Notes under the pieces: generated by a model
The model's input: only the letters and a program-made list of their open reading frames with translations
Databases searched by the model: none
Told to the model about the DNA's origin: nothing
Program-made: the position numbers and the translations under genes
Shown here: piece after piece, positions 34,341-42,484 of the stretch
How the letters are laid out: each line of letters starts with the position of its first letter
How positions within the stretch are numbered: position 1 is the first letter of the stretch
Origin: Mycobacteriales bacterium
GTDB lineage: Bacteria > Actinomycetota > Actinomycetes > DATLTS01
Reading direction: 5' to 3'
NCBI GenBank assembly: GCA_035533475.1
Contig: DATLTS010000022.1
Span: forward strand, 1 to 53,151
Length of the DNA: 53,151 nt

Positions 34341-35210
34341 TTAGATAATCGCCACTGGGGCGACAGGACTGCCGACGCCGCCTCGAATTGCCAGCGGAGA
34401 GACTACGAGAAGGAAGGAGGATTGCCCGGTAGCGGCCAGGGCGGCCAAGTCGAGGAGCTCACAGAAGTACACCCCGTAACCGCGAATCAAGGCAACATGA
34501 AGAGGGATCTGGCACCCTTCATCAGTGGACGGAAAGGCCTCCACGCCGAGGTTGTCGGCCCCGATCAGGGCCACCTGTCGCTCGACGAGAAGTTCGGAAC
34601 AGTCCGCACCGAGGCCGGGCCACGCTGTCGCGTCCGCTTCCCCGGCCATCCACGCCTGCATCCATCCGGTCCGTACCAGCAGCGCGTCCCCCGGCTCGAG
34701 CGTCACTTCCCCCCTGCCGAGCTCGCGCTCGAGACTGGCTGCGTCGATGACATGATCGGACGGCAGCCAGTCCTTGCCTGCCGGTACCAAGTCCGCGATC
34801 ACCCCCCGGGTCACGATGGGGCCTGCCTTGTCGATTCCGCATCTCGCTGCGCCACGGCTGGTCACGGTGTCGGCCGAAAACCCGTTGTACATCGTCCCGT
34901 TCTGCCAGACGTGTGCGAGTGCGTCGATATGGCTGACAGCATGCGTCGGCAGTGACAAGTAGTCGTCCGCGAAGCCGAAGCCAGCACGCTCCTCCAGTCC
35001 CGCCGCATAGTCTCCACCGTCCCGGAGCATGAAATGCTGTGGCGCCGGCCGACCCACGACACCCGGACCACGATTGGAGACGATGGGCGCGCCCAGGCCG
35101 ATGGCCTGCATCTGCGTTACCGCTCGAAGGCCCCGCTCGACGGCTCGCTCATCGATGAGGTTCGCAGCCCCGCGCTCGTCCGTACTACCCCACTGTCCCC
35201 AGTTGTCCAC
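34341..35210 (-). CDS. cyclase-family metal-dependent hydrolase (kynurenine formamidase-like fold)
   Basis: A 289-residue protein. The family metal motif (HxGTHxDxPxH) appears as LPTHAVSHIDALAHVW, with the G-T replaced by V-S, followed by QNGTMYNG. Later blocks are PGDALLVRTGWMQAW and the core segment LIGADNLGVEAFPS. Family members hydrolyse amides, lactones or cyclic substrates. The GTG at 35210 has GGAG at good spacing, with a predicted promoter overlapping operator C1. Divergence from the P450 operon under the same paired operators suggests that it opens a ring or lactone produced by the oxygenases; this is inference. Confidence 0.8.
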   Translation of the reverse strand: MDNWGQWGSTDERGAANLIDERAVERGLRAVTQMQAIGLGAPIVSNRGPGVVGRPAPQHFMLRDGGDYAAGLEERAGFGFADDYLSLPTHAVSHIDALAHVWQNGTMYNGFSADTVTSRGAARCGIDKAGPIVTRGVIADLVPAGKDWLPSDHVIDAASLERELGRGEVTLEPGDALLVRTGWMQAWMAGEADATAWPGLGADCSELLVERQVALIGADNLGVEAFPSTDEGCQIPLHVALIRGYGVYFCELLDLAALAATGQSSFLLVVSPLAIRGGVGSPVAPVAII

Positions 35211-35258
35211 CCTTGGCTCCTCACCGCGTTCGGATCATTCGGGCGAAGACGTCAGTCC

Positions 35259-35287
35259 CTTATGTCACATGCGCCGGGCCTAGTCAA
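35259..35287 (-). promoter_or_regulatory. promoter of the cyclase-DUF2889 pair
   Basis: Read on the minus strand: TTGACT (35287-35282), 17-bp spacer, CATAAG (35264-35259). The -35 overlaps the left arm of operator C1. Confidence 0.5.
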
Positions 35288-35299
35288 CAATACCGTTGA
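35284..35299 (+). promoter_or_regulatory. TetR-type operator C1
   Basis: TCAACAATACCGTTGA. The first of two tandem sites whose centres are 18 bp apart; it sits on the leftward promoter. Confidence 0.82.
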
Positions 35300-35301
35300 C
35301 G

Positions 35302-35317
35302 TCAACGATGGCGTTGA
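35302..35317 (+). promoter_or_regulatory. TetR-type operator C2
   Basis: TCAACGATGGCGTTGA, 2 bp after C1; its right arm forms the -35 of the P450 promoter. Confidence 0.82.
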
Positions 35318-35343
35318 CAGACGGCTGGATGCGCCTCTAGAGT
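35314..35343 (+). promoter_or_regulatory. promoter of the P450 operon
   Basis: TTGACA (35314-35319), 18-bp spacer, TAGAGT (35338-35343), a TANNNT -10 box. It overlaps operator C2. Confidence 0.6.
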
Positions 35344-35372
35344 CGGCGATACCCTTACCGGACGGTGATGTA

Positions 35373-36620
35373 ATGACGAAAGCGCCTGTCGCGGACGGAC
35401 GGGCAGATTTAGATGACCTCCTGAGCAGAGAGGCGGTCGATCGTCCGGCCGCTTACTACGCCAAGCTCCGCGACATCCACCCTGTCTATTGGAACCAGCG
35501 GTGGAACGGCTGGGTGGTAACGGGTTACGACGAGGTCCTCAGCGGCTTCCGGGATCACCACAGGCTCTCCTCTGACCGCTTCGCCGGGCCATTCGGCGAG
35601 GAGTTACAGCGGGCTGCTCACTCCGGGACCGACCAGCTGATCAGCTTCCTCTCGAAATTCTTCGTCTGGAAGGACCAGCCCTACCACACCAGAGTTCGAG
35701 CCCTTGTCAACAAGGCGTTCACGCCGCGGAGCGTGGAGCAGCTGAGACCACGCGTGCAGAATCTGGTGCGAGAGCTGCTCGAGAGCTTGCGGAGCCAAAA
35801 CGTAACGGATTTCCTCGCTGATTTCGCGTTCCAAGTGCCCGTCATCGTCATCGCCGAATACATCGGCATCCCTGCCGAAGCGCGACAGCAGGTGCGGGCC
35901 TGGTCGGATGATCTCGGTGGGGTGATATTCGTTCGTGGCGACGACGCCGAGCGCATGCGTCGCGGCGAAGCCGCGATGAACGATCTCGTGGAATTCCTGC
36001 GCCCGATCGTCCGATCTCGACGCCAGCACCCTCAGGACGACCTCCTCACCGGCATGGTCCAGTCGGAAGAACGCGGTGACTTCCTTTCGGAGGATGAAGT
36101 CATCGCCAATGTGATTCTCATGGTCTTTGCCGGCCACGAGACGACCATGAACCTGATCGCCAACTCGATGATCGCTTTCGCAGACTGGCCGGACGAGTGG
36201 GCGCGACTCCAGCGTGGTCCGGAGTTGGTGGCGACCGCCACCGAAGAGGTACTGAGATATGACGGCCCGATTCGCGCGATGGCCCGATGGGCTACCGAAC
36301 CGTTCGAACTGTCCGGCCAGAGCGTGCAGCGCGGCGATCGTGTCCTGCTGGCGCAGCATGCCGCCAACCGGGACCCCGCCGCGTTCAAGGATCCAGACCG
36401 GCTGGACATCGCCAGATGGCCGAATCGGCATGTGGCATTCGGCCAAGGGATCCACACCTGTCTCGGTGCTCCACTGGCTCGCCTGGAGACGCAGGAGGTC
36501 CTGCAATCCTTGACGTCCGAGCTGCGTGGCGTGGAGATCTTGGAAGAAGAACTGCACTACAACCCCAATATGGTCTCTCGAAGCCTTCAGCAATTACATG
36601 TGCGATTCCATAACCGATGA
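35373..36620 (+). CDS. cytochrome P450
   Basis: A 415-residue soluble bacterial P450 that would hydroxylate the substrate using O2 and electrons from a ferredoxin. I-helix oxygen-binding motif FAGHETT, K-helix EEVLRY (ExxR), and the haem-ligand loop FGQGIHTCLGAPLARLE are all intact. ATG 35373 follows the paired operators. It starts a long operon whose first seven genes (P450 to second dehydrogenase, thiolase-fold protein) mostly overlap by 1-4 bp. The ferredoxin gene immediately downstream supplies its partner. No ferredoxin reductase is present in the window. The substrate is unknown. Confidence 0.95.
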   Translation: MTKAPVADGRADLDDLLSREAVDRPAAYYAKLRDIHPVYWNQRWNGWVVTGYDEVLSGFRDHHRLSSDRFAGPFGEELQRAAHSGTDQLISFLSKFFVWKDQPYHTRVRALVNKAFTPRSVEQLRPRVQNLVRELLESLRSQNVTDFLADFAFQVPVIVIAEYIGIPAEARQQVRAWSDDLGGVIFVRGDDAERMRRGEAAMNDLVEFLRPIVRSRRQHPQDDLLTGMVQSEERGDFLSEDEVIANVILMVFAGHETTMNLIANSMIAFADWPDEWARLQRGPELVATATEEVLRYDGPIRAMARWATEPFELSGQSVQRGDRVLLAQHAANRDPAAFKDPDRLDIARWPNRHVAFGQGIHTCLGAPLARLETQEVLQSLTSELRGVEILEEELHYNPNMVSRSLQQLHVRFHNR

Positions 36621-36844
36621 TGGCTAGCGCAGCGCGAAGGATCTCCGCGGTCGTGAATCACGATCTCTGCGCGGGGGTGGCGATGTGCACCCAGCACGCC
36701 CCCGGCCTGTTCCACCTGGACGAAAACGGCCAATCGATTTTTGACGTGGGGGGGACAGGCGACTCGGAACAGATCCTGGAAGCCATCGATGCCTGTCCGA
36801 TGACAGCCATTCGCGAAGTCGACGACGCCGATGAGGCTCGGTGA
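36617..36844 (+). CDS. P450-type ferredoxin, probably [3Fe-4S]
   Basis: A 75-residue ferredoxin. DLCAGVAMCTQHAPGLF gives C-x5-C with a non-cysteine in the third position of the usual cluster motif, and DACPMTAI gives the last C-P. Three cysteines fit a [3Fe-4S] cluster like other actinobacterial P450 redox partners. Its start overlaps the P450 stop (ATGATGA) and its own stop overlaps the next GTG. It transfers single electrons to the P450 in the cytoplasm. Confidence 0.9.
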   Translation: MMASAARRISAVVNHDLCAGVAMCTQHAPGLFHLDENGQSIFDVGGTGDSEQILEAIDACPMTAIREVDDADEAR

Positions 36845-37902
36845 CCGGGTATGCAACGGGGGCCGCGACCCCGATGGGGTGGGAGGACTCCGGACCTGAG
36901 CAGGTGGCAGCCGCCGTCTACCGCATACCGTTGCCCATGCGCGATGACGGATTGCGCGCAGTCAACGTCTATGCGATAGAGGCAGACGTTGGGCTTGTCC
37001 TCATCGATGCGGGCTGGGCATTGATCGAATCCCGGAAAAGACTCGAGCTCTCCCTCGGGACTCTGGGTTACCCGATCAGGACGGTTCGCCGCATCTTGGT
37101 AACCCATGCGCACCGCGATCATTACACGCTCGGAGTTGTGCTTCGCCGCGAGTTCGGCTGCCGGCTCGAGTTAGGTGAAGGCGAACGCCCCGCTATCGAG
37201 CGGCTGCTCGCGACCCCAACTCGCCTGGTCGAGCAGGTGGACCAGTTGCGCCGAGCCGGGGCAGAGGCTCTGGCTGATGCAATAGCCGCCAAGGCTCGTT
37301 CAACGGTCGAGTCCGACGAGTGGGAGCGCCCGGACGCCTGGTTGAAAGCCGGTTACGTCGACCTGGGATCTCGAGTATTACAGGTTCTCCACACCCCCGG
37401 GCACACGCAGGGCCACATGGTCTTCATCGACGCGGCAGCCGGCTTGATGTTCTCCGGAGACCACATCCTTCCCCACATCACTCCGTCGATCGGTTTCGAA
37501 CCGGGCCCGACGAGGAACCCATTAGCGGACTACCTAGCCTCGCTCGATGCCGTCCGGCAGCTGCCGGACATGCGCATGCTCCCTGCGCACGGTCCCGTTC
37601 GGGAAAGCGTTCATGCGCGAGTCGATGAGCTGGTTATGCATCACGATGCCCGTCTTGCGGACACGATGCGCATCGTAGGTGAATCCGGCTCGATCACCGC
37701 CCTTGGCGTCGCCCGCCAGCTAACCTGGACACGCCGCTCCCGCCGGCTGGCAGAGCTGGACGAGTTCAACCAGATGCTGGCCATCATCGAGACGGCGGCT
37801 CACCTAGACCTCCTCGTGTCGACCGGTCGACTACTTGGATCCGCTGACGAGATCGCCCACTACGCCCTGGCGGCCGCTGCGAAGCGGGGCTCCGGCGAAT
37901 GA
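36841..37902 (+). CDS. MBL-fold metallo-hydrolase
   Basis: A 353-residue metallo-beta-lactamase-fold protein. Motif VTHAHRDHYTLG gives the H-x-H-x-D-H zinc ligands; HTPGHTQGHMVFID and FSGDHILP supply the later histidine and aspartate, and MLPAHGP the last histidine. A helical C-terminal extension (residues about 270-350) resembles that of RNase-Z-unlike hydrolases acting on thioesters, lactones or glutathione adducts. GTG 36841 overlaps the ferredoxin stop (GTGA). In context a thioesterase or lactonase step is likely, but not proven. Confidence 0.88.
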   Translation: MTGYATGAATPMGWEDSGPEQVAAAVYRIPLPMRDDGLRAVNVYAIEADVGLVLIDAGWALIESRKRLELSLGTLGYPIRTVRRILVTHAHRDHYTLGVVLRREFGCRLELGEGERPAIERLLATPTRLVEQVDQLRRAGAEALADAIAAKARSTVESDEWERPDAWLKAGYVDLGSRVLQVLHTPGHTQGHMVFIDAAAGLMFSGDHILPHITPSIGFEPGPTRNPLADYLASLDAVRQLPDMRMLPAHGPVRESVHARVDELVMHHDARLADTMRIVGESGSITALGVARQLTWTRRSRRLAELDEFNQMLAIIETAAHLDLLVSTGRLLGSADEIAHYALAAAAKRGSGE

Positions 37903-39011
37903 CCCACCCAACTACCCTCGAGGACCCCCGGCGCGAGGTCCGAATATTTCTGGCCGAGCAGCTTGCGCTGGGCGCCTTCAGGCCAAGCTGCGACAGCTGG
38001 CTGTCTGGATTCTCGGCGGAGTTCAGCCGGTCACTCGCCGAACGTGGCTGGCTTGGCATGACCTGGCCCTCACGCTACGGAGGTCATGAGCGCAGCGAGG
38101 TCGAACGGTTTGCCGTCACTGAGGAGTTACTTGCGGCGGGAGCACCGGTGGCCGCGCATTGGTTCGCTGACCGTCAGGTCGGGCCCGCCTTGCTGAAGCA
38201 CGGGACCGAAGATCAGCGGCAGTCACTGCTTCCGGCGATGGCGCGTGGGGAATGTTTTGTGGCGATCGGGTTGTCCGAACCTGACAGCGGGTCGGATCTC
38301 GCGTCTGTGCGGACGACTGCCGCCCCCGTGGCCGGTGGCTGGAATGTGAATGGCACGAAGGTCTGGACAAGTCATGCTCAGCACTGTCAGTACATGCTGA
38401 CATTGCTCAGGACCGCGCCGCACGACAATCTCGACCGGCACACTGGTCTCAGCCAGGTCCTGATCGACCTGACATCACCGGGCGTCAGCGTTCGCCCGAT
38501 TCCACTTCTCGACGGGCATCCGCACTTCAACGAGGTGTCGCTGACCGATGTCTTCGTGCCTCACGAGCATCTTCTCGGGAAGGAGGGCGCCGGTTGGCAG
38601 CAGGTGATCTCCGAGCTTGCATACGAGCGCAGCGGCCCCGAACGCATCCTCTCGACTTTCCCCCTACTCGCGGAAGTCTTCCAGCGGGAGCATCACGCCG
38701 ATGAGTTCATCGGCCCGCTCCTTGCCGAACTCATGACGTTGCGCCACATGTCTGTCGGGATCGCCCGACAAATCGAGCGCGGCTCGGCGCCCCCGGTGGA
38801 AGCGGCACTTGTTAAGGACCTCGGCACCCAATTCGAGAACCGCGTCATCGAGGTGAGCCGACTGATCGCAGCGGTGGAACCCGACGTGCGCTCCCCCGAC
38901 ACACTCGTTCGACTGCTGGCCGAGGCTGTCTTGCACGCGCCGGCATTCACCTTACGCGGAGGCACCAGCGAAGTTCTTCGCGGCATCGTCGCAAAATCGG
39001 TGGTCAGGTGA
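37899..39011 (+). CDS. acyl-CoA dehydrogenase, catalytic-type subunit
   Basis: A 370-residue FAD enzyme that introduces an alpha,beta double bond in acyl-CoA. Family blocks are RGWLGMTWP-like (ERGWLGMTWPSRYGG), FVAIGLSEPDSGSDLAS (FAD site), GWNVNGTKVWTSHA and the C-terminal LRGGTSEVLRGIVAKSV. It overlaps both neighbours by 4 bp. The next gene encodes a degenerate dehydrogenase, as in actinobacterial heteromeric FadE pairs for steroid side chains, so the two probably form one alpha2beta2 enzyme. Electrons would pass to ETF. The substrate is likely bulky or branched. Confidence 0.9.
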   Translation: MTHPTTLEDPRREVRIFLAEQLALGAFRPSCDSWLSGFSAEFSRSLAERGWLGMTWPSRYGGHERSEVERFAVTEELLAAGAPVAAHWFADRQVGPALLKHGTEDQRQSLLPAMARGECFVAIGLSEPDSGSDLASVRTTAAPVAGGWNVNGTKVWTSHAQHCQYMLTLLRTAPHDNLDRHTGLSQVLIDLTSPGVSVRPIPLLDGHPHFNEVSLTDVFVPHEHLLGKEGAGWQQVISELAYERSGPERILSTFPLLAEVFQREHHADEFIGPLLAELMTLRHMSVGIARQIERGSAPPVEAALVKDLGTQFENRVIEVSRLIAAVEPDVRSPDTLVRLLAEAVLHAPAFTLRGGTSEVLRGIVAKSVVR

Positions 39012-40084
39012 ACACCGGCGCGATCGATGAGGCCGTTCGGCGCTCGGTCGGCACGGTGGACTCCCGCTCTGAAGAGGAGGCCCGCGACGCGTACGGGCGT
39101 CTGGTCGACGGCGGGTGGTCTCAGGTCGGGGTACCCGAGTCATTTGGCGGCGGTGGCGGCACCATCGCTGATGCGGCAGAGGTGACCGCAGCGGTGGCGC
39201 GATCGGGGATAGGGATGCCCATCGCGGAGTCCACCATGATTATGGGTTGGTTTGCCGAGGTCGCCGGTTTGGCGCTGCCCAGCACTGCTCGCTGCGTCAT
39301 CCCGGTCGTGCCCTCTTCCGTTTTCTCGCGAGCATCAGACGGGCTGCTGACCGGCAGGGCGCCCCGCGTCGCCTGGGCCAGCTGGGCAACTCACCTGATG
39401 GTCCCGCTCCCCGCTGGGAACCAGCGGCTCATGATCGCGTGCGTGGAAGCATCGCAGGTGCGCCTGTGCGCGGGGACAAACCTCGCTGGAGAACCACGCG
39501 AGGACGTGTGGATCGACAGCGTCCAACCGTCCACCGTGAAGGTCCTCGACATTGAATACGCGAACTTCGTGGACGAACTTCTCGCCGTCGCCGCGCTGGC
39601 ACGCTGCGTGCAGATGGCGGCAGTCATTCCAGAGCTCCTCACCATGTCGGCTCGATACGGCGCCGAACGCGAGCAATTCGGTAGACCGATCGCGGCCTTC
39701 CAGGCTGTCCAGCAGATGCTGTCCACGCTGGCCGCGGAGTCGGCCGCAGCGGCAGCCTCGGTCGATCTCGCCATCGCCGCATGGCGCGGCGGACCCCAGA
39801 TGACCGCCGTAGCCGTTGCCAAGGCGAGATGCTCGAGTGCCGCTGGTGTTGCCGCCCGGGTGGCGCACCAAATCCACGGCGCGATCGGGCTCACCGAGGA
39901 GCATCATCTGCAGCGTTACACCCGAGCCCTGTGGGCATGGCGTGAGGAATATGGCGCGGAGCAGTTCTGGGCGCGGCGGCTGGCGGAGGCCTTCCGGCAA
40001 GAGAGCGGCACTCCATGGGAGCGGATCCTCGCCTTGACTGACCGCCGAGCACGTCTTGTCGCGCCGCGAGGGAGCGACGTCTGA
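39008..40084 (+). CDS. acyl-CoA dehydrogenase-like second subunit
   Basis: A 358-residue homologue. It has an N-terminal helical domain (DGGWSQVGVPESFGG) and a C-terminal domain with FGRPIAAFQAVQQML and VAHQIHGAIGLTEEHHLQRY, but the middle domain has no TEPxxGSD-type FAD stretch. That is the pattern of the non-catalytic partner in heteromeric FadE dehydrogenases. GTG 39008 overlaps the upstream gene; its stop overlaps the next ATG (TGATG). It should assemble with the product at 37899 to make one active site per pair. Confidence 0.85.
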   Translation: MNTGAIDEAVRRSVGTVDSRSEEEARDAYGRLVDGGWSQVGVPESFGGGGGTIADAAEVTAAVARSGIGMPIAESTMIMGWFAEVAGLALPSTARCVIPVVPSSVFSRASDGLLTGRAPRVAWASWATHLMVPLPAGNQRLMIACVEASQVRLCAGTNLAGEPREDVWIDSVQPSTVKVLDIEYANFVDELLAVAALARCVQMAAVIPELLTMSARYGAEREQFGRPIAAFQAVQQMLSTLAAESAAAAASVDLAIAAWRGGPQMTAVAVAKARCSSAAGVAARVAHQIHGAIGLTEEHHLQRYTRALWAWREEYGAEQFWARRLAEAFRQESGTPWERILALTDRRARLVAPRGSDV

Positions 40085-41151
40085 TGACTCGACCCGGCAA
40101 AAAGACCTTCACCGGAGGGCACATGAACCCCGTGTATGTGCATGGCACTGCGGTGCACAAGTCGTGGGCAGATGAGTCCGCGAGCCTCTCCGACCTGATT
40201 TACCGGGCGACGCAGGATGCGCTGACGGCGGCGGCCACAGATATAGACCAGATCGATTCGGTTGTTCTCTCGGCACACGACCTTGTCGATGGTCGATCGC
40301 TGTCGAGCATGGTGACCGCGCCGGCGGCCGGCGCCTATCTCAAGGACGAGGTCCGGCTCGGTGATGACGGAGCGATGGCCTTCGTCGTGGGCGCTGCTCG
40401 TATCCGGTGCGGGGAATCGCGGCGCTCGCTCATTGCCGCGTATGGACGTGCGAGCGAGGGTGACCAGGATCGAATCTCGAATGCACTCTTTGATCCGTTC
40501 TTCATGCGCCCACTCGCGCTGACCGAGCTCTCGGTGGCCGCGTTGCGGGCCGGAAGCGCGCTGGGCAACTATGCGGAGTACAGCATGTGGCGTGATCGTG
40601 CTTCGAGCCTTCGGGTTGCTCAAGCTGGTGGCCAGCCCGGCGCGCGGTCAGCTGCGCCATACCCGCTACTCGATGGGGAATTGCCCACCTGGTGCGACCT
40701 AGTGGCCGTCGCGGTACTTTCGGCAGACCCTGCCCCGGTGCGACTACGGGGGGTGGGAATGTCGACCGAGCCCTACCAAATCGGGGATCGCGACCTGCTC
40801 GCCCTTCCGGCACTTCGGCGGGCAAGCCGTCAAGCATTCGAAGCCGGCGAGCTAACCATCGAGGACGTGGACGTTCTCGAGGTCGACGGACTAACCTTGT
40901 TCGACGAGGCGCTGGCTCTCGAGGCCGTCGGAGCCGCAGCCACCGGCGCGGGCATGCGCGCGCTGGCCGAGCGTCGGGACGTGAACCCCGATGGCGGCTT
41001 CGCTGCTGGTTACTGCGCTCCCGCCATGGGCCTGGTTCGCATTTGCTCCGCGGCGACACGTCTCATGAGCTCAGGCGCGGTTGCGCTCGCGACGGGTAGT
41101 TCAGTCGTCGCGGCGCAGTCACAGACCGCCGTTGTTTTGGCGTCAGCGTGA
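40084..41151 (+). CDS. thiolase-fold protein (lipid-transfer/Ltp-like), cysteine-less
   Basis: A 355-residue thiolase-superfamily protein. The overall pattern is present: AATDIDQIDSVVL, an LSVAALRAGSALGNYAEYS helix and the C-terminal FAAGYCAPAMGLVRICSAAT corresponding to the usual GGxxxxGHPxGATG stretch, here degenerate. No cysteine is found at the usual catalytic position. It is therefore unlikely to act as a normal thiolase alone. A DUF35 protein gene follows after 57 bp and a second thiolase-fold gene lies beyond an SDR, so a heteromeric retro-aldolase or thiolase-like complex is likely. ATG 40084 overlaps the previous stop. Confidence 0.75.
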   Translation: MTRPGKKTFTGGHMNPVYVHGTAVHKSWADESASLSDLIYRATQDALTAAATDIDQIDSVVLSAHDLVDGRSLSSMVTAPAAGAYLKDEVRLGDDGAMAFVVGAARIRCGESRRSLIAAYGRASEGDQDRISNALFDPFFMRPLALTELSVAALRAGSALGNYAEYSMWRDRASSLRVAQAGGQPGARSAAPYPLLDGELPTWCDLVAVAVLSADPAPVRLRGVGMSTEPYQIGDRDLLALPALRRASRQAFEAGELTIEDVDVLEVDGLTLFDEALALEAVGAAATGAGMRALAERRDVNPDGGFAAGYCAPAMGLVRICSAATRLMSSGAVALATGSSVVAAQSQTAVVLASA

Positions 41152-41208
41152 TGGCCCGGAAGACAACGCCTACCAGGCACCACCCACTCTCGAACGGAGC
41201 TGGTTGAA

Positions 41209-41691
41209 GTGACGAGCGGCACGCAAGATCAACCGGTGACCGGGCTGATGATCCCCGGACACTGGGATTTCCGGTACAACTACTTCGCCGGAGACGCCGC
41301 CAGCCGCTTCTTCCACGAGCTGGGGAATCGGCGCCTGATGGGCACGCGCTGCCCATCGTGTCAACGTGTACTTGTCCCAGCCCGCAGCTTTTGCGATGCG
41401 TGCTTCGTCGACACCACGGAATGGGTAGAAGTAGGCCAGCGGGGTCGCCTGGAAACTTTCACGATTCTCGCAACGAAATTCCCTGGACTTCCAGATCCAC
41501 CGGTGGTTATCGGCTACGTCACGCCGGAAGGCGCCAGTACGGCCTTGCTCAACTTTGTCCTGGGCATAGATCTCGGCGATATCGATGCCGCAGCTGAGAA
41601 ACTTCTGGGGCGGCCCTGGGTGAATGTTCGATTCCGCGATCAACTGGAAGGGAGAATCACCGACTTCTTCTTCGAGGTGGAGCAAGAGTGA
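41209..41691 (+). CDS. DUF35 OB-fold protein with rubredoxin-like zinc ribbon
   Basis: A 160-residue protein. FFHELGNRRLMGTRCPSCQR and FCDACFVDTTEW give the two C-x2-C zinc knuckles; an OB-fold follows with GRLETFTILATKFPG and PPVVIGYVTPEG. Proteins of this family bind thiolase-fold enzymes and are needed for their activity, for example in Ltp2-ChsH2 aldolase of steroid side-chain degradation and BbsAB of toluene degradation. It should bridge the thiolase-fold products encoded on either side. GTG 41209 is weakly spaced; its stop overlaps the SDR start (GTGA). Confidence 0.9.
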   Translation: MTSGTQDQPVTGLMIPGHWDFRYNYFAGDAASRFFHELGNRRLMGTRCPSCQRVLVPARSFCDACFVDTTEWVEVGQRGRLETFTILATKFPGLPDPPVVIGYVTPEGASTALLNFVLGIDLGDIDAAAEKLLGRPWVNVRFRDQLEGRITDFFFEVEQE

Positions 41692-42437
41692 ACAGGCCAG
41701 CGGGTGCCGCGGCGATCGTGACTGGGGCGGCAGGTGGACTCGGGATGGCGATCGTGCGCCGTCTTGTCGAAGACGGGTTCGGGGTCTGCGCGGTGGATAT
41801 CGATGAGCCAGGGTTGAGCCGCGTCGTCGAGCTCGCCCCATCCGGCGGCGTGTATCCGGTGACGGCGGACGTCACGGATGCTGCGGCGGTGGTGCGTGCC
41901 GTTCGCGAGACGGCTCGCTCTCTCGGACCGCCGCTGGTTCTCGTCAACAACGCAGGGATAACCGACAAGGCATCCAGGCTTCCCGCGTTGACAGACGAGC
42001 TGTGGCAGCAGGAGTTGGATGTTCACGCGACAGCCGCCTTCAGGTGGACGCGTGAGTGTTTTGCGGGCATGTGCGATGCGCGATGGGGTCGGATCGTCAA
42101 CGTTTCCTCGGTCGCGGCCAGCCGGGGCGACTTTGCGCACGCCGCATACTCATCCGCGAAGGCGGCCCTGCTAGGCCTTACACGATCAACTGCTCTCGAG
42201 GGTGCCCGGTTCGGGGTGACCGCAAATTCTGTCCTCCCCGGAATGATCCGCACACCCGCATACGACCGCATCAGGCCCGACATCCGGTCGCGGGTCGAGG
42301 CACGTACCGCAATGAAACGCCCAGGTGAACCGGATGAGGTCGCGTCGGTCATCGCGTTCCTTGCTTCCGGGTCCGCTTCGTTCCTAACCGGGGAAGCGAT
42401 CACGGTCGACGGGGGGCTGGGCCTTTTTGTTTTCTGA
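41688..42437 (+). CDS. short-chain dehydrogenase/reductase
   Basis: A 249-residue classical SDR. Cofactor motif IVTGAAGGLGMA, VLVNNAGITDK, catalytic serine in VNVSSVAASRG, and the Tyr/Lys pair in AAYSSAKAAL are all present. The acidic residue in VDIDEPGL suggests NAD rather than NADP. It probably oxidises a 3-hydroxyacyl-CoA or an alcohol to the keto compound used by the thiolase-fold complex. GTG 41688 overlaps the DUF35 stop. Confidence 0.92.
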   Translation: MNRPAGAAAIVTGAAGGLGMAIVRRLVEDGFGVCAVDIDEPGLSRVVELAPSGGVYPVTADVTDAAAVVRAVRETARSLGPPLVLVNNAGITDKASRLPALTDELWQQELDVHATAAFRWTRECFAGMCDARWGRIVNVSSVAASRGDFAHAAYSSAKAALLGLTRSTALEGARFGVTANSVLPGMIRTPAYDRIRPDIRSRVEARTAMKRPGEPDEVASVIAFLASGSASFLTGEAITVDGGLGLFVF

Positions 42438-42484
42438 CGTGATCTCTGAGCGCCGGTCCGGTTCAACCAGGGAGGCTTCCGCCC

